A stretch of DNA of 64,000 nt from an uncultured Pseudomonadales bacterium. GTDB lineage: Bacteria > Pseudomonadota > Gammaproteobacteria > Pseudomonadales > Azotimanducaceae. The DNA is taken from positions 1,720,132 through 1,784,131 of the forward strand of contig OY282519.1 of NCBI GenBank assembly GCA_958296405.1. The letters are read 5' to 3'. Position numbers and translations under genes: made by a program. Shown in pieces: positions 45,540 through 54,114 of this stretch. The notes under the pieces are model-generated. The model did not search any database. It was not told the origin of the DNA and saw nothing but the letters and a program-made list of their open reading frames with translations. How positions within the stretch are numbered: position 1 is the stretch's first letter; each line of letters begins with the position of its first letter.

Positions 45540-45640
45540 CCGCCTCCTCGAGCAGGACAGGCACGCTACGCAGGGGAACGGACATAGACATAGGGGACAG
45601 GCACGCTACGCAGAGGCATAGGACACATCGCTGGACGAGA
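45540..45640 (-). repeat. Repeat cluster F: two inverted copies
   Basis: Two copies of GGACAGGCACGCTACGCAG (near 45557 and 45598) are the only clustered copies in reverse orientation. A 20-bp CTCCTCGAGCAGGAC-type unit is also tandemly doubled at 45525-45560. There is no gene in this part of the 528-base gap. Confidence 0.7.
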
Positions 45641-45907
45641 GAGGCACCGAGGACTGACACTTCGCCTTGCCCGCAGATGAGGGGCACCGAAGACGGAAAG
45701 GAGGGGAGACGGGAGCGAAGGTCAGGAGACGCCGCTCAGTGAACAACAGTGCGGAAGAGCCAGTGGAGCGGCGCTGTGCTCTCGGTCAACAGTTCTGTGG
45801 TCGGGAAGTGAACGAGCGATTTGGTGTTGCGTCGGTGGACGCCAGTGGACGAACATCTCCCTGATCCTTTGGTCATCTTTTTGTGGCCGGCGCTCTCGCT
45901 GCAGAAA

Positions 45908-45989
45908 ATCCACTCAGGGTACTCTCCGTCCGTTACCCGATCCCCGGCGCACACAGGCAAGTTCGACTACGCCGAAGAAGACCGCATCG
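45908..45989. repeat. Two adjacent 38-bp copies of segments from other genes
   Basis: 45908-45945 is the reverse complement of 40005-40042 (fucosyltransferase-like coding) with one mismatch in 38. 45952-45989 is the exact reverse complement of 37891-37928, so it reads in the coding sense of the epimerase gene. The two pieces are 6 bases apart, both 38 bp, and neither is in an expressed frame here. They sit just beside the RAYT gene. Confidence 0.8.
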
Positions 45990-45998
45990 GTCGATCTG

Positions 45999-46946
45999 TC
46001 AGTTTGGAGCAGAGAGTTTTGGTAGCGCCACCGCTCTGAAGCGAGCTTGGCCGAGGTGCGCAAACCATGCCACGAGTTCCTCCCGTGAGCCATGAGCGCG
46101 CTGAGGTCGACCCATCGAGAGCACCCTCTCGCGCCATGAGCACTCGGCGTGTGGCGGAGCGATGGGCGTCAAACCGGTACTGGTGAGCAACTGTCGGTAC
46201 TCGCCGAAACTGATTGCGAGCCGTGGTACGGCCTTCGCGTCAGTGTGCGCCCTAGCCGAAACGGGAACCAAAGGGTCGCTGTCTTCAGTGCCAACTTCGA
46301 TCCGCCGCTTCATGGACGTGTGGGTTGAGTCCTTGAAATGGCTCGCGATCTTGGCGCGGACGGGATTCAAATCGACATAGGCCATGCAGGCGAGAACGGC
46401 CTCCTCGTCCACGAGCGCCGCGGACTTGAATCGCGATTCCCAAAAGTGGCCAATGCAATCGTCCTCCCGATTTGCGCGAAGAGCGATTGGGTGATTGAGC
46501 ATTCGCATGAACCAAGACAAGCTGCCAAGCCGTTTTCGGAAAATTGACACCCTGTCAGGGTCTGCAGCGAGGGCGAGGACTTGGCGGCCAGAGACTAGAT
46601 CGTCTGGCGAGTGGGCCGCCTTATTGGTCAAGGAGATCCAGCGCTGGGCAACTTCGAGGTCGGTCCAACCACGGGGTTCGGCAGGATCCACATGCAATAC
46701 GATGTGATAGTGGTTGCTCATCACTGCGTAGGCGAAGATTTCGATGGAGAAATACTTAGCGAGAAACAGGATTCGCTGTTCGATCCACGCTCGGCGGTGT
46801 TCATAGGAGCGCCCGGTTGCCGGATCCATTCCACAGAGCCACGCTCGCCGTACGCAGCGAGTGTAGACGTGGTAGAACGCCGGCATTTCGGCGTCGACGA
46901 GGTGGGCGCGTGGCAGAGTCATGTCGGGCAGTGTGCAGCGGCGCAT
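45999..46946 (-). CDS. REP-associated tyrosine transposase (RAYT)
   Basis: A 315-residue Y1/HUH transposase of the REP-associated group. The HUH-type motif is H79-Y-H81 in AVMSNHYHIVLHV, and the catalytic tyrosine is Y190 in ACMAYVDLNPVRA, with GHFWESRFKSAALVDEEA between. Start at 46946; an internal ATG at 46922 is possible. Such enzymes nick single-stranded DNA at short palindromic repeats (REPs) and are thought to spread or maintain them. This is the only such gene in the window and it lies in the middle of the GGTGCCTGTCC repeat territory. The C-terminal 100 residues are specific to this subgroup. Confidence 0.88.
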   Translation of the reverse strand: MRRCTLPDMTLPRAHLVDAEMPAFYHVYTRCVRRAWLCGMDPATGRSYEHRRAWIEQRILFLAKYFSIEIFAYAVMSNHYHIVLHVDPAEPRGWTDLEVAQRWISLTNKAAHSPDDLVSGRQVLALAADPDRVSIFRKRLGSLSWFMRMLNHPIALRANREDDCIGHFWESRFKSAALVDEEAVLACMAYVDLNPVRAKIASHFKDSTHTSMKRRIEVGTEDSDPLVPVSARAHTDAKAVPRLAISFGEYRQLLTSTGLTPIAPPHAECSWRERVLSMGRPQRAHGSREELVAWFAHLGQARFRAVALPKLSAPN

Positions 46947-47034
46947 CGCTACTGCCTATCCGCCATCAGCCCCAAACTTTGGCGGAGTTTCCCTATGCCA
47001 TCGGTAGGAACATGCTCGCACTTGGGAGCTTGGC

Positions 47035-47110
47035 TGGTGGAGCCGGGGGGAGTCGAACCCCCGGCCTCGACATTGCGAACGTCGCGCTCTCCCGACTGAG
47101 CTACGGCCCC
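47035..47110 (-). tRNA. tRNA-Ala (anticodon CGC)
   Basis: A complete 76-nt cloverleaf on the minus strand: acceptor GGGGCCG paired with CGGCTCC, including the G3:U70 pair that marks alanine tRNAs. The D-arm is GCTC/GAGC, the anticodon loop TTCGCAA (CGC reads GCG), the T-arm GGGGG/CCCCC with TTCGACT, and the CCA end is encoded. It lies between the RAYT gene and an intact insertion sequence. Confidence 0.95.
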
Positions 47111-47153
47111 ACGCTTCGATTATCGACGTTCAGATGGACGAATTCAACGCGGT

Positions 47154-48277
47154 GAAAGGGATCATCACCTTCTGGACAGTGCCGCGCCCAAGGAAGCCCT
47201 TGGGCGCGGCGGTTCGGTAGCCTATGAGTTGACAACAACATGGGAGACCGAACGATGCGGATGTTGGCACAAGACAGGGCGTTCCACCTGAATTTGCGGG
47301 TGGACGGGACGGACGACGCGGAGGCGCTGCGGCGGCTGCGGGAGCTGGAGGGGATCGACCGGATCCGGAAGGAGGTGGGTCTGGCGGAGGCTCTGGCGGC
47401 GTTCGGGGTGGGGCGGAGCACGTGCTACGCGCGGAGGAAGCGGCTGCTCGAGGAGGGGGTGAAGGGGCTGGTTCCGCGCAGCAGCCGGCCGCGCAGCCAT
47501 CCGGGGCGGCGGTGGACGATGGCGGATGCCAGGCGGGTGGCGCGCCTCCGCCGCGAGACGCCGTGGGCGGGGAAGGCGAGGATCGCGCTGGACTTGGCGG
47601 AGCGCTGGCCGGAGCGGGCGCTGAGCGAGGCGACGGCAGGGCGCATCCTGCGCTGGGCGGTGGAGCGCGGGCATGCGCGGCCATGCTCGTTCTGCGAGGG
47701 GAGGGCCGCCGCGAAGCGGCGGCGCGACTTCACCGGCGCGCATGCGCGCCGGTGGAAGCCGCGCGACATGCACTTCGGCGTGCAGTTCGACCACATGACC
47801 ACGCACATTGACGGCGTGACCCGCAAGGAGTTCCGCGCCGTGTGCCCGCGCACGCGGCTGCAGTGGGCCAAGGTCTACTCGCGCGCCACGGCGAACACGG
47901 CGCGGGCGTTCCTGCGCGAGGCCGTCGGCAAGCTGGACATCCGCGCCGTGCAGGTGGACGGCGGCTCGGAGTTCATGGCCGCCTTCGAGGAGGAGTGCAG
48001 GGCGCTGGGGCTGCCGCTGCTGGTGCTGCCGCCGCGCTCGCCGCAGCTCAACGGCATCGTCGAGCGCGCCAACCGCACCGCGCGCGTCGAGTGCTGGAGC
48101 CAGTACCGGGGAGAGCTCACCTGCGCCGCCATGAACGAGGCGCTCGCCCGCTACCTCGACTACTACAACAACCGACGCCGACACCGCTCCCTCGGCATGA
48201 AAACGCCCGCCGAGTTCGCTAGGATGATCGAGGCGGCTGCCTGACCCCAAATGTCCAGAAGGTCGCTGATCCCCCAC
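47154..48277. mobile_element. Complete IS481-like insertion sequence with 7-bp target duplication
   Basis: Inverted ends: left GGGATCATC-ACCTTCTGGACA (from 47158) and right, reversed, GGGATCAGCGACCTTCTGGACA (to 48252). A 7-bp direct repeat ACGCGGT flanks at 47147-47153 and 48278-48284. This places the element at about 1.12 kb with one intact transposase. Intact ends and ORF suggest a recent insertion 37 bases from the tRNA-Ala gene. Confidence 0.7.
47240..48244 (+). CDS. IS481-like transposase (intact)
   Basis: A 334-residue transposase: an N-terminal helix-turn-helix (IRKEVGLAEALAAFGVGRSTCYARRKRL) and an rve DDE core with D184 (GVQFDHM), D240 (AVQVDGGSEF) and E275 (NGIVERANR). It ends YNNRRRHRSLGMKTPAEF, a typical rve C-terminus. 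All catalytic residues are present, so it could be active. A related N-terminal fragment occurs at 28262-28495. Confidence 0.9.
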   Translation: MGDRTMRMLAQDRAFHLNLRVDGTDDAEALRRLRELEGIDRIRKEVGLAEALAAFGVGRSTCYARRKRLLEEGVKGLVPRSSRPRSHPGRRWTMADARRVARLRRETPWAGKARIALDLAERWPERALSEATAGRILRWAVERGHARPCSFCEGRAAAKRRRDFTGAHARRWKPRDMHFGVQFDHMTTHIDGVTRKEFRAVCPRTRLQWAKVYSRATANTARAFLREAVGKLDIRAVQVDGGSEFMAAFEEECRALGLPLLVLPPRSPQLNGIVERANRTARVECWSQYRGELTCAAMNEALARYLDYYNNRRRHRSLGMKTPAEFARMIEAAA

Positions 48278-48299
48278 ACGCGGTTTGCGGGCTGTGGGC

Positions 48300-48600
48300 G
48301 AGGGCACTTGGTGCTCACGGTGGTCCCGCGGCGTGCCTTGCGTTTCTCGCGTACGCCGCATGCCGGTCCTGCGCACCGGTCACTGCACCTCCCTGTCGTG
48401 CGCTCGCCTGCTTCGCGTCGGTCAGGCTGAGCGTGCCTGTCCCCGCGTAGCGCGCGTGCCTGTCCCGCGCCGCGTCCTCCTTCGCGTCGGTCAAGCTGCG
48501 CGTGCCTGTCCCGCGCCGCATATCGAGCGGTGCCTGTCCTCTGCCAGCGCTCTGTCCTCTGCCAGCGGTGCCTGGCTCGCTTGGCTCGTACGTCGCCTCA
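48300..48600 (+). repeat. Repeat cluster G: four GCCTGTCC cores
   Basis: Four cores near 48431, 48459, 48502 and 48530, three of them GCGTGCCTGTCCC. The longer unit CTTCGCGTCGGTCA plus GCGTGCCTGTCCC is present twice (48412 and 48482 onward), and CTGTCCTCTGCCAGCG is tandemly doubled near 48534. The region up to 48794 has no gene I can support. Confidence 0.8.
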
Positions 48601-48794
48601 GCGCGAGTAACCCTCGTGCGAGGCGTGCCGTGGTAGGCTGCGGGGGTTGAGTGACGGGAGTGCCTTCTGCGGTGAGCGATCATTGGCGGCGATGCTTCGG
48701 CAAAGACGGGTGGACTTCACCCAAGGTAGGGGACACGGACGCAGGCGCAGCAACGCAGACCGACCCCGCTTGGCAATGGCGCCAGCTAGCCTAG

Positions 48795-49568
48795 ATGGCC
48801 GAGACGTATAGCGGAGCGACTGTGGCAAACGAAAACCCGCACTTGGCAGTGCTCATCGACGCGGACAACGTTGCGGAACGTTGGGCCCCTGCCATCTTTG
48901 GAGAGCTCGCGACGCTAGGCGAGGCCACCGTGCGCCGCATCTATGGGGATTTCTCCACCCCTTCGCTGAATGGCTGGCGGCAAGTGCTGCAAGAACACGC
49001 GATCATTCCGCACCATCAGCCTGCCTACACCAGCCGCAAGAACTCTTCGGACATTGCGCTCGTCATCGACGCGATGGACATTCTGCACTCCGGGCGTGTA
49101 CAGGGCTTCGTGCTCGTGTCTTCAGACAGCGACTTCACGCGCCTCGCTAGCCGCATCCGAGAACAGGGCCTAAACGTCATCGGCATTGGCGAGGAACGCA
49201 CACCCAAGTCGCTGCGCAAAGCGTGCAATCGCTTCATCCTTTTGGAGAACTTGCACACCGCGCCGCAAGAGGCGGAGGCGTCAGAAACCCGTGGTGCCAG
49301 TCGAACCCCCATTCAGAACGGGCCGACGCCAACGCGCCACACGCAGCCGCCATCAAAGGTAGTGCCTTTGGTATTGGACATCATGAGCAAGGAGGAAGAG
49401 GACTGGATCCAACTCAGTGCCCTAGGAAGCCATCTTCGCGCCGCGAATCCGGATTTCGACTCGCGCACCTACGGGCATGCCAAGCTCTCAGATCTGCTGG
49501 AGAAGGCCGGGGCTTTTGAAGTGGATCGCGATCCACCCATCCGCGTGCGGCGCAAGCAGCCGCGTTAA
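48795..49568 (+). CDS. NYN-domain/OST-HTH (LOTUS) RNA-associated protein
   Basis: A 257-residue protein. The N-terminal NYN/PIN-like nuclease domain has LIDADNV (D22, D24), KNSSDIALVIDAMD and FVLVSSDSDFTRLASR (D111, D113), the conserved acidic cluster for metal-dependent RNA cleavage. After a Pro/Thr-rich linker (about 150-185), the C-terminal OST-HTH/LOTUS domain has WIQLSALGSHLRAANPDFDSRTYGHAKLSDLLE. This architecture occurs widely in bacteria and is predicted to act on RNA. The start at 48795 lacks a strong ribosome site; a GTG at 48822 is an alternative. It is bordered by a repeat cluster. Confidence 0.85.
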   Translation: MAETYSGATVANENPHLAVLIDADNVAERWAPAIFGELATLGEATVRRIYGDFSTPSLNGWRQVLQEHAIIPHHQPAYTSRKNSSDIALVIDAMDILHSGRVQGFVLVSSDSDFTRLASRIREQGLNVIGIGEERTPKSLRKACNRFILLENLHTAPQEAEASETRGASRTPIQNGPTPTRHTQPPSKVVPLVLDIMSKEEEDWIQLSALGSHLRAANPDFDSRTYGHAKLSDLLEKAGAFEVDRDPPIRVRRKQPR

Positions 49569-49615
49569 CAGGTTCGCGGCGCAGCTCCCACCCGCGGCCC
49601 CCAACTGTCCGTGCC

Positions 49616-50782
49616 TCAGCGCGCTGGGTGGCGCTCAAGCGCTGCTTCGTCTGGTTCGGTGCCCCATCCGGGCGTGTTGGGGAGGTGCAGATAGCCGTCT
49701 CGGATGTCGGGTTCGACGGTGAAAAGGTCGGCGTCCCAAGGCAGGCGATCGATGTCAGTCTCCATGATGCGCAGGTTGGGAATTGCCGCGCTCATGTGGG
49801 CGTTCATCATGGTGGCGAGGTGTCCATAGTAGTTGTGTGGAGCGACGTTGATCTGATGCGCATCGGCTGCGGCAGCGATCTTGAGGGATTGCCAGACACC
49901 ATTCCACACCGCGTCGATGATGGCTACGTCCATTGCTCGCAACTGGAAGTACGGCAAAAAGCTCGTCAGCGTGATGAGGGATTCGCACGAGCTGATGGCG
50001 TGTGGGCTGGCGCGGCGCACGTCCGCGAGCGCTTCCGGGTGCGGGGTGTCGATTTCCGCCCAGAAAAGGTCGAAGTCTGCCAGTGCCCGGAGAATGCGGA
50101 GATAGCCTTCCGGCTTGGCGTTGTAGTTGAGATCTAGGAGGATGTCCATGTCTGGGCCGGTGCCGTCTCGGAATGCGTCGAGATGTGCCCGTAGCTGCCG
50201 GATGATGTGACGGTCCACATTGACCTCTGGCGCGTATGGGCGGCCGAACCCAGGCGCCCAGCCCCGCGCGCGTTGGCCGCTGTGGTCAAAGATGTTCGTC
50301 TTGAGCGCCGTGAAACCCTTTTCGCGCGCTTCCTCGCCCATCGCCCTTACACCGCCCAAGTCAGTCACTGGCGGGCCGTGGAAATCTGGCCGAGCGATGC
50401 GCCAAGTGCCGCAGTGGGACCAGTACACCCGTATCGCATCGCGCACCCTGCCGCCGAACAGGTCGCAACATGGCACGCCGAGGCGCTTAGCCTTCGCATC
50501 GAGCACGGCGTTCTCGATGGCGCCTAGCCCCATCGCCATCACGCCAGACATCGATTGCCGAGCCAATGCTTGGAGACGGGCGAAGATGCGTTCGTTGTCC
50601 AAGACGCGTTCGCCGATGATCGTTGGCGCGAGCCTTTCAATCACTTGAGTCACGCCCGTGGCGCCTTGATGCTCGTCGTACTCGCTCCAGCCCACGAGGC
50701 CATCTTCCGTGGTGAGCTTGACGAAGTGGTAGTTGCGCCAGCCGGCATCGCAGTGGCGCGTCTCCAAGGAGCGAATCTTCAT
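49616..50782 (-). CDS. Enolase-superfamily (mandelate racemase/muconate lactonizing) enzyme
   Basis: A 388-residue MR/MLE-type enzyme, start ATG at 50782 where the alpha+beta capping domain begins (MKIRSLETRHCDAGW). The barrel supplies ALKTNIF (catalytic Lys region), DILLDLNYNAK (Asp metal ligand), FWAEIDTP (Glu ligand) and SCESL (third ligand). It abstracts a proton alpha to a carboxylate, probably dehydrating or isomerising a sugar acid or similar. It follows the amidohydrolase gene by 8 bases, so the two act in one route. Substrate cannot be set from sequence alone. Confidence 0.85.
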   Translation of the reverse strand: MKIRSLETRHCDAGWRNYHFVKLTTEDGLVGWSEYDEHQGATGVTQVIERLAPTIIGERVLDNERIFARLQALARQSMSGVMAMGLGAIENAVLDAKAKRLGVPCCDLFGGRVRDAIRVYWSHCGTWRIARPDFHGPPVTDLGGVRAMGEEAREKGFTALKTNIFDHSGQRARGWAPGFGRPYAPEVNVDRHIIRQLRAHLDAFRDGTGPDMDILLDLNYNAKPEGYLRILRALADFDLFWAEIDTPHPEALADVRRASPHAISSCESLITLTSFLPYFQLRAMDVAIIDAVWNGVWQSLKIAAAADAHQINVAPHNYYGHLATMMNAHMSAAIPNLRIMETDIDRLPWDADLFTVEPDIRDGYLHLPNTPGWGTEPDEAALERHPAR

Positions 50783-50790
50783 GGCGCCAC

Positions 50791-51954
50791 CTATTGGATG
50801 AACCCGTAGAGCCGTCCCGCGTTCTCGCAGATGACTTTGCTGCGAACGGTTTCCGGCACGTCGCGGAGCTCGCGTTCGATGAACTCGCGAGAGTCTGGCC
50901 ACACGCCGTCGGGATGCGGGAAGTCGCTGCCCCACATCACATTGTCTTCGCCCAAAATGTCCAGCAATCGAATGCCGATCGGATCTGATTGATAGGTGGC
51001 GTAGCACTGGCGCCGCCAATATGCGGAGGGCTTGATGGTCAAGGTGAGGTCTTTGAATTGATCCTCCCATTCCAAGTCCATGTGTTCCAAGACGTAAGGA
51101 ATCCAGCCGATTCCGCTCTCGCCGATCACCAATTTCAAGTTGGGATGGGCTTCTAGCGCTCCTCCGTAGATCATTTCCATGATGATCTTGGACATTGCAA
51201 GTTGAAACCCGGTGAGGAACACGGCGAACGCTTGGCGTCGCTGCAGCGGCGGGAGGGACTCAAAGTCGTACTGTGGACGGGGCCCGATTGTGTGGAAGTG
51301 AAGCGGCAGGCGCGCCTCTTCTGCGATGGCCCAGAGTGGATGCCAAGACGGGTCGAACAACGGTGCCATCTCGTGCGTGTTCGACACCTCAATGCCGCGC
51401 AACACGCCGACTCGCGCCACTCGCTGCACCTCAGCGCAAGCGGCTGCCACATCGTGGCTCGGAATGCTGGCGATGCCGGCGAACCGATCAGGTTTGGAGG
51501 CGCAGAAGTCCGCTAGCCACTCGTTGTAGATGCGCATCATCTCCATGGCGGCCTCGTCGTCCTTGAGGCGCATCGCCGCGCCTAGGATGCCATACAAGAC
51601 TTCGCCCTGAACGCCGTCGAGGTCTTGGTCCTTGGTGCGCAGCTCTGGGTCTGTCAGACGCGGAATGCCGGCGGCGCCGTCGCTGTAGAGCCCTTGGGCC
51701 GCCATGCGGTCTGAGCGGTGGATTTCGCCGGGAACGTAAACGCGCCCGGCCGATCCCATGCCGTTCTGCAGGCCGAACTGCGCCCCGCTTGCCGTGACCC
51801 AGTGGCGGCCCCGCTCGTTTTGCACCACATGGGGCATGCGATCCTTCAGGCTATCGCGAGCGTTCTCCGTGAACAGATTTTCGGGCAGCCAAGGCAGATC
51901 TATGTGACAGTCTGCCGAAATGATTTCGTAACGCATTGCCTCACCAAGGTTCAT
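50791..51954 (-). CDS. Amidohydrolase-2 family metal-dependent hydrolase
   Basis: A 387-residue TIM-barrel amidohydrolase of the ACMSD-like branch: an N-terminal ISADCHIDLPW (CHI rather than HxH), PLHFHTIGP, LKLVIGESGIGWIPY and VMWGSDFPHPDGVWPDS. These relatives decarboxylate or hydrolyse aromatic or unsaturated acids. Two starts are possible (51954, or 51936 at MRYEII). The order LLM oxidoreductase, amidohydrolase, enolase-superfamily enzyme on one strand suggests a catabolic operon. Confidence 0.83.
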   Translation of the reverse strand: MNLGEAMRYEIISADCHIDLPWLPENLFTENARDSLKDRMPHVVQNERGRHWVTASGAQFGLQNGMGSAGRVYVPGEIHRSDRMAAQGLYSDGAAGIPRLTDPELRTKDQDLDGVQGEVLYGILGAAMRLKDDEAAMEMMRIYNEWLADFCASKPDRFAGIASIPSHDVAAACAEVQRVARVGVLRGIEVSNTHEMAPLFDPSWHPLWAIAEEARLPLHFHTIGPRPQYDFESLPPLQRRQAFAVFLTGFQLAMSKIIMEMIYGGALEAHPNLKLVIGESGIGWIPYVLEHMDLEWEDQFKDLTLTIKPSAYWRRQCYATYQSDPIGIRLLDILGEDNVMWGSDFPHPDGVWPDSREFIERELRDVPETVRSKVICENAGRLYGFIQ

Positions 51955-52037
51955 CGGGCGCGCTGCCGCTCGTCGGCGGTCAACTGCCTACTAGGGCTGG
52001 AGGAGGAGCGGGCGCGGCGACGGTTGCATGCAGTTGC

Positions 52038-53309
52038 TCAACCCGCTGCTGGCCGCTCGTAGATCGACGTCTCGTGCTCTGACACCTCGCTCACTTGCCG
52101 TCCCAAGGACTTGAAGATGGGGATCTCATCGTCTTGCAGCTCTCGCATGGGCACCTTGCGAGCCAACGCAGCTTCAATGTACGGGGCCAGTTCCTCAGCC
52201 TTTTCGCGCTCGCGTTGGGCTTCCCGTTCCTTGAACTCCGGCATCACCTCGGCCGCAAACACCTCAAGGGATTCGCAGATGTGCTCGTGCTTGTTGCGCC
52301 CCGCCTGTTGAATGAACGTCACTTGGTCCACATTGCAAGCTTCGAACTTGAGCAAGTGCTCGCGCAGGTCATCCGGAGTGCCGATGCCACCGCGGCTGCC
52401 CGATAGCCGCTGCGTGATTTCGAGTTCCTCTGGGCGTGCGCCCTTGGTTGCGCGGAACTGCTCCCACAGGTTCGTGCGGCCCGGTTTGTGTTCGCCGAAG
52501 GCATACAGGCTGCCCAAGGCGAAGCCAAAGAACTCGAAGCCATCGAGGCCACGTTGAACGGCCGTCTCTCTGTCTCGGTGGCAGGAGAAGCTCGACACCA
52601 TGCAGATATTGGCGTTCACGGCGTGGCCGATGGGCACGCATTGATCGCTCTTGATGATGCTGTAGTACTCCTCCACCCACTCGGTGGCCTCGCTTGGGTC
52701 CACGAATGCGAAGGTGAGGGCGCCGATGCCGAGCCGCGCCGCCATGCGTATGGTTTCGCGTTGCGAACACGCCACCCACAGGGGCGGGTGCGGGCGCTGC
52801 ACTGGCTTTGGCACGAGGTTGCGGCATGGCATCTCGAAGTACTGCCCCTTGTAGCCGGGGTACGGGTCCATTGCGAGCATGTTGCAGATCTGCTCGGTAG
52901 ATTCGAGATAGATGCGCCGCTTGCGGTCAACGGGCACTTGGAAGCCGCCTAGCTCGAGTTCCGCGGAGGATTCGCCAGTGCCGAACTCGACGCGTCCGTT
53001 CGAGACCAGATCCAATGTGGCGATCACTTCCGCCGTGCGCGCTGGATGGTTGTAGCCGGGGATTACTTGCCGGATGCCTTGGCCCAGACGGATGTTTTTC
53101 GTGCGTTGGGAGCAAGCCGCCAAGAACACCTCGGGGGCCGAAGAGTGTGAATACTCTTCCAGAAAGTGATGTTCGACTTCCCATGCGAAGTCGATACCGA
53201 GTCTATCCGCCACTTCAACTTGCTCCAGCGCCTCATTGAAGAGCCGCTGCTCGGCGCCGTCCGTCCATGGCCGGGGTAACTGATGTTCATAGAAGATGCC
53301 GAATTTCAT
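52038..53309 (-). CDS. LLM-class flavin-dependent oxidoreductase
   Basis: A 423-residue bacterial-luciferase-like monooxygenase: MKFGIFYEHQLPRPW start with AAGGAAGG upstream, FAWEVEHHFLEEYSHSSAPEVFLAA, IRLGQGIRQVIPGYNHPARTAEVIATLDLVSNGRVEFGTGESS and PPLWVACSQ. These are the signature strands of the F420/FMN-binding fold. It is longer than the 340-residue average because of a charged C-terminal tail. It likely oxygenates a small carboxylic or aromatic compound as the first step of the downstream operon (83 bases to the amidohydrolase start). Confidence 0.85.
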   Translation of the reverse strand: MKFGIFYEHQLPRPWTDGAEQRLFNEALEQVEVADRLGIDFAWEVEHHFLEEYSHSSAPEVFLAACSQRTKNIRLGQGIRQVIPGYNHPARTAEVIATLDLVSNGRVEFGTGESSAELELGGFQVPVDRKRRIYLESTEQICNMLAMDPYPGYKGQYFEMPCRNLVPKPVQRPHPPLWVACSQRETIRMAARLGIGALTFAFVDPSEATEWVEEYYSIIKSDQCVPIGHAVNANICMVSSFSCHRDRETAVQRGLDGFEFFGFALGSLYAFGEHKPGRTNLWEQFRATKGARPEELEITQRLSGSRGGIGTPDDLREHLLKFEACNVDQVTFIQQAGRNKHEHICESLEVFAAEVMPEFKEREAQREREKAEELAPYIEAALARKVPMRELQDDEIPIFKSLGRQVSEVSEHETSIYERPAAG

Positions 53310-53584
53310 GCTCGCCTTCCTTATTCGCAAGGTGTTGATGGGTGCGGGCCTTTGGGTTGCGGTGCGGGCTGCTGCGACCGCCGGCTCCGCTGCCCCACTG
53401 TTCCGAAGTCAAAAGAATTTCGGCGCGGAATGCAAGCCGGTGCGCCTATCGGGTGCGCGGAAGGGAACCGGGACGGACTGTCTTGCCGAGGTCGGTGGGC
53501 TGTTTCCGGTGGTGGTGAGCCGGTGGTGGCGCGGCAGGGCGAGGCTGGCTGTCCCTCCCGTCCCGGTGCCCGCTCCCGTCCCGC

Positions 53585-53860
53585 TCCGGGTGCCTGTCCC
53601 CCGGGCGAGCCGTCCCCCGAGCGAGCCTGTCCCGCTTTGATGCGCTGGGAAGGTGCCTGTCCCGCTTCGGAACGGGGTTGGAGGAAGGTGCCTGTCCCGT
53701 TCGCGAAGGGACGCACTGCTCGCGAAGCTGAGGGAGGAAGGTGCCTGTCCCCTTCTGGAAGATGTCCCCTCTGGAAGGGTTTCCGCTCGCGCTGGAAGAG
53801 CTGGGGAAGGTGCCTGTCCCGCTCGCGGGGGACGCAGGTGCCTGCCCCCTTCCGGAAAGG
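53585..53860 (+). repeat. Repeat cluster H: five GGTGCCTGTCC copies with hairpins
   Basis: Five exact copies (near 53589, 53653, 53688, 53741 and 53809) plus a GGTGCCTGCCCC variant. Each is followed by short self-complementary sequence in which the TCCC of the repeat pairs with GGGA or GGGG 8-12 bases on, for example TCCCGTTCGCGAAGGGA and GTCCCGCTCGCGGGGGAC. AGGAAGGTGCCTGTCC is the recurrent extended form. The surrounding 53310-54114 interval has no gene I recognise. Confidence 0.85.
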
Positions 53861-54114
53861 TTGCGGCAAAACGATAGGTCGCGCCGGCCCCCTTTGGCAC
53901 TAAGCGTGAGTAGGTGGAAGGCAGAAATGGCTTGCTTAAGGCGACGTTCAGATCGAACGAGCCGCGGCAGATGTCGTTCTAGACGGCGGCGGGCTGGCGC
54001 GCCTCGTTCTAGACGTGGTGGCGCGACAGAGCGCCGAGACTACGGGCCTGCCTCGGATCGCGACCTAGCGAGATGGTGCGGTCAGCGTCGGCAGGCCGCG
54101 GCGCCCAACGCCCC

